DNA of 30,561 nt, from assembly GCA_002498375.1 (NCBI GenBank), contig DAHC01000013.1, positions 1 through 30,561 on the forward strand, read 5' to 3'. Shown in pieces: positions 6,235 through 16,300 of the stretch. A program made the position numbers and the translations under genes. The notes beneath the pieces are model-generated. The model was not told the origin of the DNA and ran no database searches. It worked only from the letters and a program-made list of their open reading frames with translations. Origin of the DNA: Methanocorpusculum sp. UBA424. Its GTDB lineage: Archaea > Halobacteriota > Methanomicrobia > Methanomicrobiales > Methanocorpusculaceae. Each line of letters opens with the position of its first letter. Positions within the stretch are counted from its first letter, which is position 1.

Positions 6235-9030
6235 TTACAGCATCCTCTTCAAAAACTGCCCCGTATAACTCCGCTCCACCTTCGCCACTTCCTCAGGCGT
6301 CCCCTTCGCAATGATCTCGCCGCCCGCATTCCCGCCCTCCGGACCCAGATCGATCAGATAATCCGCCGACTTGATCACATCCAGATTATGCTCGATCACA
6401 ACAACCGAGTTCCCCTTCCCGACCAGACTGTCCAGAACCCCGATAAGCTTCTTCACGTCATGGAAATGGAGACCCGTCGTCGGCTCATCTAAAAGATACA
6501 CGGTCTTCCCCGTCGCCCGCTTCGCAAGCTCCCTCGTCAGCTTGATCCGCTGCGCCTCTCCTCCGGATAACGTCGTCGAACTCTGCCCGAGCTTGATATA
6601 CCCGAGACCCACATCCGCAAGCGTCTGCAGCTTCGTACTGATAGCCGGCACGTTCTCGAACAACTCGAGCGCCTCGTCCACGCTCATGCCCAGAACATCC
6701 GCGATCGACTTCCCCTTATACTTCACCTCCAGCGTCTCCTCATTATAACGCGCTCCCTTACACTCCTCGCACTCCACATACACATCAGGCAGGAAGTTCA
6801 TCTCGATCTTCATCACCCCGTCCCCCGAACACGCCTCGCAGCGGCCGCCTTTGATATTGAACGAAAACCGACCCGGCCCGTACCCGCGGACCTTCGCCTC
6901 CTTCGTCTCGGCAAACAGCTTCCTGATCTCATCGAACACCTTCGTATAAGTCGCCGGATTCGACCGCGGCGTCCTTCCGATCGGCGACTGATCGATCACG
7001 ATCACCTTGTCGATCTCCGACTCAAAGATCAGCTCCTTATATGCGCCCGGCGTCACCTTCGATTTATACAGCTCCTTCATCAGCGCCTGATACAGCGTAT
7101 CATAGATCAGCGTCGACTTTCCAGAACCCGAAACGCCCGTGATCACCGTCAGCGTCCCAAGCGGGATCGCCGCATCGATATCTTTCAGATTGTTCTCCGT
7201 GCAGCCGTTGATCCGCATAAACTTCTTCGCAGGCCGCCTCTTCTCCGGAACAGGGATCGAAAGTTCGCCCGAAAGATACTTGCCTGTCAGAGACTCGGGG
7301 AACGTTTCGATCATATCCGGCGTTCCTTCCGCGACCACACGTCCGCCGTGGACGCCTGCCCCCGGGCCGATATCCACCACGTAGTCGGCCGCCCGGATCG
7401 TGTCCTCATCGTGTTCGACCACGAGGAGCGTGTTCCCGAGATCCCGAAGCTTCTGCAGGGTCTGGATAAGCTTCTGATTGTCCCGCTGGTGAAGGCCGAT
7501 CGACGGCTCATCCAGGATATACAAGACCCCCATCAGGTTCGACCCGATCTGGGTCGCGAGGCGGATACGCTGGGCCTCTCCTCCCGAAAGACTCCCGGCA
7601 CTCCGGGAAAGCGTCAGATAGCCGAGACCCACCGACCGCAGGAAGTTCAGCCTTGATCTGATCTCCCGAAGGATCAGCTTCGCGATCTCCTCCTCCTTTG
7701 GCGAGAGAGGCAGCGACTCGAAGAACGCATAGGCCGCATCGATCGACATATCCGAAACATCAGCGATCGACATCCCGCCGACTTTCACCGCGAGTACATG
7801 CTCCTTTAACCGTTTGCCGTGACAGGTCGGACACGGCAGGATCCGCATGAACTTCTCCAGCTCTTCTTTGCGGTACTCGGACTTCGTCTCCTTATACAGC
7901 CGTTCGGTCTGGGGAAGCAGCCCTTCCCAGCTCCCATGATAGGCCCACTCGGCATTCTTCGAGGTGTGGCTGAACTTCATGTTCTCGTTCACGCCGTTCA
8001 TCAGCCCGTCATACTGCTCCTTCGTCAGCTCGTTCACCGGCGTCATCAGAGTGAAGCCGAGATGTTTTGCGACGGCGTCCAGATACTGGACACGGTACCC
8101 GTCGAGGAAGTTTTTGTACACCGCGACGGCGCCGTCAGCGAGCGAGAGGGTCTTGTCCGGAATGATAAGATCCGGATCGAAGACCATCTGGAACCCAAGC
8201 CCGTTGCAGGTCGGACAGGCCCCGAACGGACTGTTGAACGAGAACATTCTCGGCTGAAGCTCCTCGAACGAGAGGCCGCAGACGGGACACGCCATCCGTG
8301 CCGAGTAGACGGAATCCTTCTCGCCGGCGTTCGCATACACGAGTCCGTCCTCGGCATGCTTCAGCGCCGATTCGATCGCCTCGGTCAGCCGGCTTCGGTC
8401 CGTGGTGTCCACCCGGTCAATGACGACATCAATGTTGTGCATGATGTATCTGCCGAGCTTGATCTCGTCATCGGTCCTGAAAATCTCGCCGTCGACCCGC
8501 ACGCGTGCGAATCCGTCGGCATGCAGATCGCGGAACAGCTGTTCGTAGGTCCCTTTCTTCTTGCGGATGATCGGAGCGAGGATCATGACCATCGTCTCCG
8601 GATACTCTTTCTGGATCGAATCCGCGATCTGTCCGGGGGTCCTCGACTCGATTTTTACGTGATGGATAGGACAGTAGGGAACCCCGATCCTGGCATACAA
8701 AAGACGCAGGTAATCATAGATCTCCGTCACCGTACCTACGGTGGAGCGCGGATTTTTCGAAGTGGTTTTCTGTTCGATGGATATTGCGGGGGAGAGGCCT
8801 TCGATGGAATCGACATCGGGTTTGGTCATCAGTCCGAGGAACTGGCGGGCATAGGCGGAGAGAGATTCGACGTATCTGCGGTGACCTTCCGCATAAATCG
8901 TATCAAAAGCGAGTGTGGATTTTCCCGAGCCCGAAACCCCGGTGACGACAATGAGTTTGTCACGCGGGAGTTCGATATTGATATTCTGAAGATTGTGCTG
9001 TCTTGCACCCTTCACGATCAGGTTTTTCAT
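6235..9030 (-). CDS. uvrA: UvrABC excision nuclease subunit A
   Basis: UvrA is the damage-sensing ATPase that loads UvrB on lesions in nucleotide-excision repair. The 931-residue protein has both ABC modules: Walker A GVSGSGKST at 31-39 and again near 632, signatures LSGGEAQRIRLA (about 480) and LSGGEAQRIKLT (about 825), and Walker B ILDEPS / LLDEPT. Two zinc modules are intact: CPVCG with CPTCNG (about 247-275) and CEACSG with CEECKG (about 730-756). The length is normal. The ATG at 9030 fits the usual MKNLIVKGARQHNL opening. It is the last gene of the minus-strand operon, 29 bases after the DUF116 gene. uvrB and uvrC are not in the window. In archaea this system is thought to have come from bacteria, and here it is co-directional with methanogen-type genes. 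Confidence 0.97.
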   Translation of the reverse strand: MKNLIVKGARQHNLQNINIELPRDKLIVVTGVSGSGKSTLAFDTIYAEGHRRYVESLSAYARQFLGLMTKPDVDSIEGLSPAISIEQKTTSKNPRSTVGTVTEIYDYLRLLYARIGVPYCPIHHVKIESRTPGQIADSIQKEYPETMVMILAPIIRKKKGTYEQLFRDLHADGFARVRVDGEIFRTDDEIKLGRYIMHNIDVVIDRVDTTDRSRLTEAIESALKHAEDGLVYANAGEKDSVYSARMACPVCGLSFEELQPRMFSFNSPFGACPTCNGLGFQMVFDPDLIIPDKTLSLADGAVAVYKNFLDGYRVQYLDAVAKHLGFTLMTPVNELTKEQYDGLMNGVNENMKFSHTSKNAEWAYHGSWEGLLPQTERLYKETKSEYRKEELEKFMRILPCPTCHGKRLKEHVLAVKVGGMSIADVSDMSIDAAYAFFESLPLSPKEEEIAKLILREIRSRLNFLRSVGLGYLTLSRSAGSLSGGEAQRIRLATQIGSNLMGVLYILDEPSIGLHQRDNQKLIQTLQKLRDLGNTLLVVEHDEDTIRAADYVVDIGPGAGVHGGRVVAEGTPDMIETFPESLTGKYLSGELSIPVPEKRRPAKKFMRINGCTENNLKDIDAAIPLGTLTVITGVSGSGKSTLIYDTLYQALMKELYKSKVTPGAYKELIFESEIDKVIVIDQSPIGRTPRSNPATYTKVFDEIRKLFAETKEAKVRGYGPGRFSFNIKGGRCEACSGDGVMKIEMNFLPDVYVECEECKGARYNEETLEVKYKGKSIADVLGMSVDEALELFENVPAISTKLQTLADVGLGYIKLGQSSTTLSGGEAQRIKLTRELAKRATGKTVYLLDEPTTGLHFHDVKKLIGVLDSLVGKGNSVVVIEHNLDVIKSADYLIDLGPEGGNAGGEIIAKGTPEEVAKVERSYTGQFLKRML

Positions 9031-9059
9031 GCGGGGTACATGTTTGCGGCATGGGGTTA

Positions 9060-9797
9060 TTATGTTTTAGAACCGGGAAGTTTGTCGTCGGTCACGGGTT
9101 TCATGACCACCGGGTGGGCAAGGCCGAGGGAGGCGACCTCCATGAGCTCTTCGTAGTCCATGGTCGTCTCCACGCATCCGTCCGTTCTGGTCACGAAACC
9201 GATCGTCGTCATGGAGATCTTGCGGCCCATCTGAAGACCCTCTTTGACCTCCATCATGCAGCCGACGCCGATCATGGCCTTCGGCTGGTACTTTTTCACC
9301 ATCCGTTTGATGAAGGTCGAGCCCGGGATGATGAAGGTCTTGTATCCGGCTTCGTTGAGTGCGGGGACCGCCCGTCCAAGCCCGCAGCGGCCGCAGGAGA
9401 CGCATTTGAGTCCGTCGGGGGTCAGACGTGCCGGGCAGTCACGGGCCCGGAGACACTGGGGAAAGAAGACGGCCCGATCTTCGACCGGGGTTTTGGCGAA
9501 GCTGGAGTAGTTCATCTCGTTGTCGATTCTGATCAAAAACTCCATCAGTTCTTTTCCGTCGACGCCGAGGAGGAGACAGACGATCTTGACCGTGCCTTCC
9601 ATGATCGTAAAGAAGGGACGGAGAAGCCGCGGGAAGTACATCTCTTTCCGGTGGATCGAGATGACGATCAAAATCGCCATAAGAATGGAGACGATCAGCC
9701 AGAAGGCTATGAAGACCAAAAGGAGCTGGCCGAGGATCAGTGCAAGATTGTTCCAGATCGGACTGTCGAAGTACGCTAAGGAAAGGGTCGCCGCCAT
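9060..9797 (-). CDS. DUF116 family membrane-anchored cysteine-rich protein
   Basis: The 245-residue protein has an N-terminal hydrophobic segment (about 17-49) that should anchor it in the membrane, then a soluble domain with cysteines at 115, 121, 132, 135, 138 and 180 (FFPQCLRARDCP, CVSCGRCG, VGVGCMMEV). This layout matches DUF116, a family common in methanogens and some anaerobic bacteria. Its function is unknown to me; the cysteines suggest metal or Fe-S binding. The ATG begins directly after the mtnA-type gene stop, with no gap, and uvrA follows 29 bases later, so all are likely one transcript. The neighbouring HdrA-like Fe-S flavoprotein makes a redox role plausible, but this is only inference. 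Confidence 0.88.
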   Translation of the reverse strand: MAATLSLAYFDSPIWNNLALILGQLLLVFIAFWLIVSILMAILIVISIHRKEMYFPRLLRPFFTIMEGTVKIVCLLLGVDGKELMEFLIRIDNEMNYSSFAKTPVEDRAVFFPQCLRARDCPARLTPDGLKCVSCGRCGLGRAVPALNEAGYKTFIIPGSTFIKRMVKKYQPKAMIGVGCMMEVKEGLQMGRKISMTTIGFVTRTDGCVETTMDYEELMEVASLGLAHPVVMKPVTDDKLPGSKT

Positions 9798-10814
9798 TTA
9801 TCTCAGGTCCGTAAAGTCATACGGGGGATACAGGACACCCTTTTCGGTTATTATGGCGGTAACGAGATCCAGCGGCGTTGCGTCGAAGGCGTAGTTGATG
9901 ACCGGGACGTTTTCGGGAACGGTCGTTCTCCCAAAAAAGCCGGAGACTTCGGTCCGGTCACGCTGTTCGATGGTGATATCGGACTCTGACGCCTCAGCGT
10001 CAAAGGTCGAGGCTGGCGCAGCAACGTAGAACGGGATGCCGTGATGTTTTGCGCAGACGGCATGCATGTAGGTCCCGATCTTGTTGAAGACGGCGTCTTT
10101 GGTGATCCGGTCGGCGCCGACGATAACGGCGTCGATTTTTCCCTGACGCATCAGGAATGCGGCTTCTGAGTCGACGATGGTCGTGACCGGGATGTCGTCC
10201 CTCGCAAGTTCCCAGGCGGTGAGCCGGGATCCCTGGAGAAGAGGGCGGGTCTCGCAGGAAACGACCGAGATCTTCTTACCCATTTTTTTGGCAGAGCGAA
10301 TGACCCCGAGAGCCGTTCCCCAGGAGGAGCAGGCAAGAGCCCCCGCATTGCAGTGAGTAAGCACGGTCCCGATCTGCGGAAGAAGCGGGGCGCCGTTGTG
10401 TCCGAGGAGCATGCAGGCTTTGGTGTCGTTCTCGGCGATGTTTTTCGCGGCGAAAAGCGCCATGATCCGGGCCATCTCCGGCGGGAGGTTTTCCATGCTG
10501 CGGAGGACCTTGTCCACGCCCCAAGCGAGATTCACGGCAGTCGGCCGGGTGCTTTTGAGAAGCGCCGCATCGGAGGCGATCGTCTCGTCGAATTCGACAT
10601 CGGAGACGCAGCGTGCAGCTGAGAGAGCGACCCCGAATGCGCCGGCAACGCCGAGAGCGGGGGCACCCCGAACTTCGAGCCGGCGGATCGCGTCCGCGAG
10701 CCGGGAGACCTCGGTGATCTCGATGACCTTATACTCGGTCGGGAGAAGCGTCTGGTCGATAAGCATCACGGAACTGTTTTCATCGTTCCACCAGATGGTT
10801 TTGTCCCCGGTCAC
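9798..10814 (-). CDS. mtnA: S-methyl-5-thioribose-1-phosphate isomerase (MtnA/aIF2B-like)
   Basis: The enzyme turns methylthioribose-1-phosphate into methylthioribulose-1-phosphate; archaeal members may also act in 5'-deoxyadenosine salvage. The 338-residue product has the family marks in order: VMLIDQTLLP near the N-terminus, VRGAPALGVA (about 48-57), HCNAGALA with the presumed catalytic Cys155, CETRPLLQGSRLTAWEL (187-203) and VGADRI with Asp235, then NKIGTY. These favour MtnA over eIF2B subunits, although ribose-1,5-bisphosphate isomerase is a close relative. Translation starts at GTG 10814, which overlaps the stop of the HdrA-like gene (GTGA), and AGGAG lies six bases upstream. It is the third gene of the operon. 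Confidence 0.9.
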   Translation of the reverse strand: MTGDKTIWWNDENSSVMLIDQTLLPTEYKVIEITEVSRLADAIRRLEVRGAPALGVAGAFGVALSAARCVSDVEFDETIASDAALLKSTRPTAVNLAWGVDKVLRSMENLPPEMARIMALFAAKNIAENDTKACMLLGHNGAPLLPQIGTVLTHCNAGALACSSWGTALGVIRSAKKMGKKISVVSCETRPLLQGSRLTAWELARDDIPVTTIVDSEAAFLMRQGKIDAVIVGADRITKDAVFNKIGTYMHAVCAKHHGIPFYVAAPASTFDAEASESDITIEQRDRTEVSGFFGRTTVPENVPVINYAFDATPLDLVTAIITEKGVLYPPYDFTDLR

Positions 10815-12097
10815 TGTTCGCTCCTGACGACATCGATTGTGGCTTTCATCGCGGCGGCACCTGCGGACATGACCGAGTCGGGGATGTCTTTCGGTGCAAG
10901 GGCGGCGCCGGCGATGTAGATCCCGGGGCGGATCGTTCCCGACGGATCGAGCTTCATATCGGCCGAACTCAGGAACTGGTGTTCATCGAGACCGATCCCA
11001 AGCGACTTCGCAAGACGCACGGTATCCGGTTCGGGCGTCATGCCGACTGAAAGGACGACGAGGTCGGCTTCCAGATTGAGGAACTCGCCGGTCTCTGTGT
11101 TTTCCACCGGGAGAACGAGCCGGCCCTTTCCGGTGTCCTGCACATCGCCCGGCAGACCCCGGATGATTTTGACACCGGCGTCGATCGCCCGCTGGTAATA
11201 CTCCTCGTAGCCTTTTCCGTAGGCACGGATATCCGAGTAGAGGATCGAGACCTCACAGTCGGGATAATGCTCTTTGATGAGCATGGAGTTTTTGAGGGCA
11301 TACATGCAGCATACGCAGGAACAGATGTTCCTGTTGATCGTCATGTCACGTGATCCTACGCACTGGACGAAGACGATGCTTTTGGGTGTTTCGCCGTTCG
11401 AGAGCCGGCGAATGTTGCCGGTTGTCGGTCCGCCGGCATTGATCATCCGCTCGAATTCAAGGGAGGTGATGACGTCCGGATATCGAAGATAGCCGAATCT
11501 GGACTTCTTCTGCGGATCGAAGAGTGAGTATCCGGTTGCGATCACGACGGCGGAGGCGTTGATCTCGAGGGTCTCGACACGGTCTTCGGTGACTTTGAGG
11601 ACGGCGTCTTTGCCGCAGACCCCGTAGCAAAGTCCGCATTCGATACAGTGCAGATTGTCTTTGACGACGATGTTCGGGATCGACTGGGCGTGGGGTTTGT
11701 AGATGGCTTTTCGAACCCCAATGCCGGCATCGAATTTATTGTAGACTTCGATCGGACAGATGGTGATACAGTCGCCGCAGCCGGTGCACTCTTTTTCGTT
11801 GATGTATCTGGGATATTTGGTGACGGTGACGGTGAAATTCCCGACCTCTCCTTCGATCTTCTCGACTTCGGCGAGGGTGAGGATGGTAATATTCGGATGC
11901 CTTGAGATCTCGGCCATCTTCGGCGAAAGGATGCACATCGAACAGTCGTTTGTCGGGAAGGTTTTGTCGAGCATGGCCATGTGGCCGCCGATCGAAGGCT
12001 CCCGCTCGATCAGATAGACGTGGATGTTGTGATTGGCGATGTCCATGGCACTCTGGATGCCGGCGACTCCTCCGCCAATGACAACAACATTATTCAT
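10811..12097 (-). CDS. Short HdrA-like Fe-S flavoprotein
   Basis: The protein resembles the FAD core of CoB-CoM heterodisulfide reductase subunit A, the electron-bifurcating flavoprotein of methanogens, but has only 428 residues against about 650 for full HdrA. It starts straight at the FAD-binding VVVIGGGVAGIQSA (residues 4-17), so the N-terminal domain is missing, and it stops after GIYIAGAALAPKDI, so the C-terminal ferredoxin is missing. Present are DKTFPTNDCSMCILSPKM (44-61), the inserted two-cluster ferredoxin (Cys 104/107/110/114 and 151/154/157/161), and the QCVGSRD...CSCVCC block (245-264). No hdrB or hdrC is nearby. It overlaps the gene before it by eight bases and the gene after it by three. 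It may be a diverged paralogue carrying electrons for another partner. True hdrA is presumably elsewhere. Confidence 0.88.
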   Translation of the reverse strand: MNNVVVIGGGVAGIQSAMDIANHNIHVYLIEREPSIGGHMAMLDKTFPTNDCSMCILSPKMAEISRHPNITILTLAEVEKIEGEVGNFTVTVTKYPRYINEKECTGCGDCITICPIEVYNKFDAGIGVRKAIYKPHAQSIPNIVVKDNLHCIECGLCYGVCGKDAVLKVTEDRVETLEINASAVVIATGYSLFDPQKKSRFGYLRYPDVITSLEFERMINAGGPTTGNIRRLSNGETPKSIVFVQCVGSRDMTINRNICSCVCCMYALKNSMLIKEHYPDCEVSILYSDIRAYGKGYEEYYQRAIDAGVKIIRGLPGDVQDTGKGRLVLPVENTETGEFLNLEADLVVLSVGMTPEPDTVRLAKSLGIGLDEHQFLSSADMKLDPSGTIRPGIYIAGAALAPKDIPDSVMSAGAAAMKATIDVVRSEQ

Positions 12098-12581
12098 GGA
12101 GATACCTCTGGCCGAGGGAGACGTAGGTGGCGGCGTTTTTGAGGTTGCCGGCGGCTTCTTCGGGGGTGAGTTCGCGAACGACTTTGCCGGGAACGCCGAT
12201 GACGAGCGAGTTCGGCGGGATCTCTTTTCGTTCAGCGACGAGCGCCCCGGCTGCGATGAGGGATCCTTTGCCGATTTTTGCGCCGTTTAAAACGATCGCT
12301 CCCATCCCAATGAGGGCGTTGTCTTCGATTGTTGCCCCGTGGATGATTGCCCCGTGGCCGATCGAGACGTTTTCGCCGATCGAAACCGGATGACCGATGC
12401 TTTCGTGGATGACGGCGTTGTCCTGCACATTGGAGCCGCTGCCGATTGATATTTTTTCCATATCCGCACGAAGGACCGCCCCGAAAAGGATGGTGACGTT
12501 ATCGCCGAGTGTTACGTCGCCTTTGAGGGTCGCATTGGGCGCGACATAGGTGTTTTTTCCGATAGAACCGCCGAAGTCCAT
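12090..12581 (-). CDS. Gamma-carbonic-anhydrase-like hexapeptide-repeat protein
   Basis: The 163-residue protein is a left-handed beta-helix of the YrdA/PaaY/Cam group. Repeats of the I-G-x-x-x form run from residue 7 to about 120. Three histidines that would bind the metal in the trimer are present (His59, His76, His81), as are Arg38, Asp40, Gln53 and Asp54, which match key positions of Cam carbonic anhydrase. This makes CO2/bicarbonate chemistry possible. Many close relatives without the acidic loop have weak or no anhydrase activity, and this protein is as short as they are. It heads the minus-strand operon and overlaps the HdrA-like gene by eight bases. No clear ribosome site precedes its ATG, which suggests a short or absent leader. 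Confidence 0.9.
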   Translation of the reverse strand: MDFGGSIGKNTYVAPNATLKGDVTLGDNVTILFGAVLRADMEKISIGSGSNVQDNAVIHESIGHPVSIGENVSIGHGAIIHGATIEDNALIGMGAIVLNGAKIGKGSLIAAGALVAERKEIPPNSLVIGVPGKVVRELTPEEAAGNLKNAATYVSLGQRYLHE

Positions 12582-12717
12582 AGTGGTAATATAATTGCAT
12601 GCCGGAAGTTATGAGTATTGTGGAAAGGGACTGGGTTATCTGATTGGGCATGATGGAATATGACCACGCCCTTAGATTTACGAGGCTGAGATATTTTTAT
12701 TGGACAATCTTAGTGCG

Positions 12718-12885
12718 GTGTACAGGATTTTTAGGAGGGGCGCATTCATCACACGAAATCCACGAAAACTATACGAAAACACGAAAAATCTATAAGAGGA
12801 GAGAGGGAGCATGCATCTCGTCCCCTTCCCCGTCCCCCACACGAAATCTGCGAAAATCAACGAAATGCACAAAACGGGGACAGGG
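12718..12885 (-). repeat. Intergenic repeat element B, copy 2 (inverted, short form)
   Basis: Read on the minus strand this matches element B at 5731 and 17400: CCTGTCCCCGTTTTGTGCAT at one end, GTGGGGGACGGGGA in the middle, then TTTCGTG words and a GATTTCGTGTGATG motif near the other end. It lacks the roughly 55-base insert with the GCAAACC hairpin present in the other two copies. It is the outer part of the left flank of the island. Confidence 0.75.
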
Positions 12886-12937
12886 ACGGATTGACGGGAG
12901 AGATTGGGATGTTATGAGATGAGAGGTGATAGGGATA

Positions 12938-13110
12938 TGTGGACGCAAGAGACGAACCAACCGCGAATCGGCGCGAATCCCGCCCTTCGGGCTCCCAGAA
13001 TCGGATTTGCTTACCCTCACTTTCGCAATCCAGCTACGCTGTCTTGCTCATCCCTCATCGGGAACGTTCGGGCAAATCCTGTCGCCGCCCCGGCGGCTCC
13101 CATGAGGAAA
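12938..13110 (+). repeat. Intergenic repeat element A, left arm of island
   Basis: The element begins GTGGACGCAAGAGACGAACC, then CCGCGAATCGGCGCGAAT, a CCCTTCGGG hairpin, and ends in a perfect GCCGCC-CC-GGCGGC hairpin (13084-13097). Bases 12976-13110 match the reverse complement of 17128-17262 with four differences by my reading. Further copies lie at 30429-30561 (same strand) and, as a partial relative, at 1057-1115. The 12582-13323 interval holds no convincing protein gene; short frames crossing it are made of repeat sequence. A 5-bp hairpin (13152-13164) and a T7 run (13184-13190) follow. Confidence 0.85.
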
Positions 13111-13262
13111 AATGGATGTTTTTTGTTATATTTCGGGGTGCGGGGACGCGACTCCGGCGCGGAGCGGCCCACGGTGGAGAATCTTTTTTTATGAAGAGAT
13201 GCGACCATTTTCATCTTATTTAGGGGGAGTAGTGGCGTTATGATCTCCCATAGGGTACTGGA

Positions 13263-13270
13263 TTTAAATA
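13263..13270 (+). promoter_or_regulatory. TATA box of the 1243-residue island gene
   Basis: TTTAAATA lies 54 bases before the ATG at 13324. A start site near 13290 would give a leader of about 33 bases that includes the ribosome site AGGGG (13313-13317). The gene thus has its own promoter inside the two repeat arms. Confidence 0.6.
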
Positions 13271-13323
13271 AGTGCCCATCTTAGAATGCATATTATGACA
13301 TACGTTCTGGATAGGGGATGGAG

Positions 13324-16300
13324 ATGACCTACTATCGTATAATTACCGAAGAAAAATTGCAGAGTTGGGTTGATCAGAATTCACGAAGAGCCCAGGAGAT
13401 TATTGTCGAACTTGTGGATCGTTTGGTTCGGGCATCCGTATCCAATCCACTCGAATGTCGATTTTCAAAAGTAATTATGGAACATGGTTTTGATGGAGAA
13501 CTCAACGTCAAAGAGTCTCCAATCCAATATATTCCAAATGGATATTCTTGCTGGGAAATTGGAACGAACAAGGATTCTATTACTAAATTCAAGAGTGATC
13601 TGCAGTCATCTGATAAAAAATTTCAGAATGATCATTACGATAAATCAAATTCAACATTTGTGTTTGTAACACCACGTCTTGCAACGGGTAAATTTTTAGA
13701 TAAAACTTGCCGTGACACGTGGATCCAGAATGAGATCAAAAAGTGTGGGTGGGGGGATATCAAAATTATTGATGCTGACTCCTTATGTGATTGGCTTTCC
13801 ATCTACCCAACAGTTGCAAAATGGATGGCACATGAGATGAATATCCCCTATGAGGATATCCAGCCATTAGAAAAATATTGGGATGATGTGCAATGGGCTA
13901 CAAGAGAACATCCATTAACCCCAGAGATATTTCTTGTAAATCGTGCGGAAGCAAAAGAGCGTGTTAATCAATTCCTAGATGATAAGCTGAACAGTCTCAA
14001 ACTGACAACATATTATCCAGCTCAAATTCCGGATTTCATTGCGGCTGTCTTACAAAGCAGAGATGACGGAAAGACGTGGTATTCAAAAACATTGGTCATT
14101 GATACACAATCAGCTTTTCAAAAAATGGTTAGTGAAGCTGGATCCCATGTATTCATCATCACATTCGACGTTATTGACGAAGAAAAATTAATTAGGGAAG
14201 CAAATTCAAGAGAACATTCAGTAATTTACTCTGGTAAACCAAGTAAAAATCCAATTACAAACACTTACACAATCACTCTGCCGGATATTCCACCAGAATA
14301 TATCTCCACAGAATTAGATAAACTTGGATATGGGAAGTTAGAAGCATTCAATTTTGCCTATAAATGTTTCGGGAGTCCAAGCAATCTTCGGACTCTCATT
14401 TCTGGTTACTCAATCAGTCCAACATGGAATTTGGGAAATATCGATGTGAATACAATATTATCTGCATGTCTCTTTGGGAAGTGGGACGGAAGTTATGAAG
14501 GGGACCGAAAAATAATTTCGGATTTTGTCAAGAAACCATACGAGGAGTGGATACGGGAGATAACCAACGCTCTCCAGCAGTCTCCTCAGATTCCGATTGA
14601 TGAAGAAAATAATGTATGGAGAGTAACACGAAAACTGGAAATCTGGGATGTAATCTGGGAACGAGTTAGAGCTGAACAGATTCAGATGTTCTGCAAGCAG
14701 GCGGTTCAGGTATTACAAGAGATTGATCCAAAATATGATCTTGAACCGAATAAAAGATTCATGGCCAGCATTCTAACGAAAAGTCCCACATATTCGTCTG
14801 CATTGCGTGAGGGGATGACGGATACCTTAGCATTTCTGGCGAGCCCTCTCTGTCAAAAAAACAGCGGACTAGATATTGATGTTCAATCAATAATTCAAAT
14901 GTCGGTTCGTGAAATTCTTTCCACGCCTAACTGGAAACGTTATGTCACACTTGACCACTCAATATCACTCTTGGCAGAAGCAGCCCCAAGAGAATATCTC
15001 AACTTCCTCCGGAAAAATCTGAAAACATCTCTATTGAAGGATTTGATTCGGGAAACACCGAATCAATTTGGTACAACATCATATTTGACAGGTCTTATCT
15101 GGGGTTTGGAAATCCTTGCATGGAGTCCAGATTATCTTACTCAGGTAATAGCCATTTTGGGTGATATAATTGAAAAGGCGGGAGAACCATATCATGAAAA
15201 ACACGCATTTCATGTTCTCAAAAAAGTATTGTGGCTACCAAGACCACGTACATCCGCCGATCCAGAAAAATGTAAAGCCGCAATATGTGGTCTTCTAAAA
15301 AATCATCCAGATATAGGAAGAGTCCTTATCCGTCAGGAGACATCTATCCAGAATACGTATTGCGATTGTGGCACTAAACCCAAATGGAGGGGTGATTTCT
15401 TTGGAGAGCGTTCAAACGTTGTGTCATTACATACAATATATTGCGATATAACACATGGTTTGATAGGAAATGACACTGATTTCACATCAAATATTCTAAG
15501 TGAATATGTATTTCAGATCGGTTGCGTGCGCAGAAATATTCTGGAGTATTTGGAAAATAATGACTTTTCTACCATACTGAAATCTGAGAAATTCCAAATT
15601 TGGTTGGAGATCAATGAAGCTCTCGCGTGGATATCACGTTTTCCAGATAATAAAAAGTATCCCAAAGAGGAAGTGGATAGGTTATCTGCCATCAACCTGA
15701 AGCTCATGCCTGATGAACCCAAATATAAACACAGGTTTTTGTTCAATCCAGATATTTATTCCCTTCTTTATAGTCCCGGCACATCAGATTCAGACGCATC
15801 ACTGACTCCTCAAATAGATGCATTGAAGGAAATATACTCCAGTGGCGGGATCTCCGACATACTGGAGTTTGCAGAATCAACGTTTGTACCGGAATCTGTA
15901 GGTTATCTATTTGGCAAGAGTGCGGGAACTGAAGATGATACAAGCCTCCTTCCAAAATATTTGACCTCACCAGATGAATGGAAACAGAAATTTATCATTG
16001 GATATTGCAGGGGAAGGTTTAATAAATCAACCTGGGAATTTGTTGACAGTTTATCGATAACATCGTGGACTACGGAAGAAATGAGTGTTTTCTTCTTCTC
16101 TCTTCCGCGTATGAATAAGACATGGGAATATGTCTCGACGATAATGGGGGAGGAGGAAAAAATCTATTGGGAACATATGTGGCCATATCTTCCTAAAGAA
16201 GAGAATAATTGGGAATATGTATTGGATAAATTCCTTCTGTTCAATTTACCTCTTAAGGCTATTGCGTGTATCTCTTCTCTGCTTTTTGATAATCAAAAAG

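Noticed and set aside
7819..9156. 445-codon open frame on the plus strand
   Set aside because: It is antisense to uvrA, whose motifs are complete; the frame is a by-product of GC-rich codons and resembles no protein.
10811..12097. True hdrA of the heterodisulfide reductase
   Set aside because: About 220 residues shorter than HdrA, lacking the N-terminal domain and the C-terminal ferredoxin, and without hdrB or hdrC nearby.
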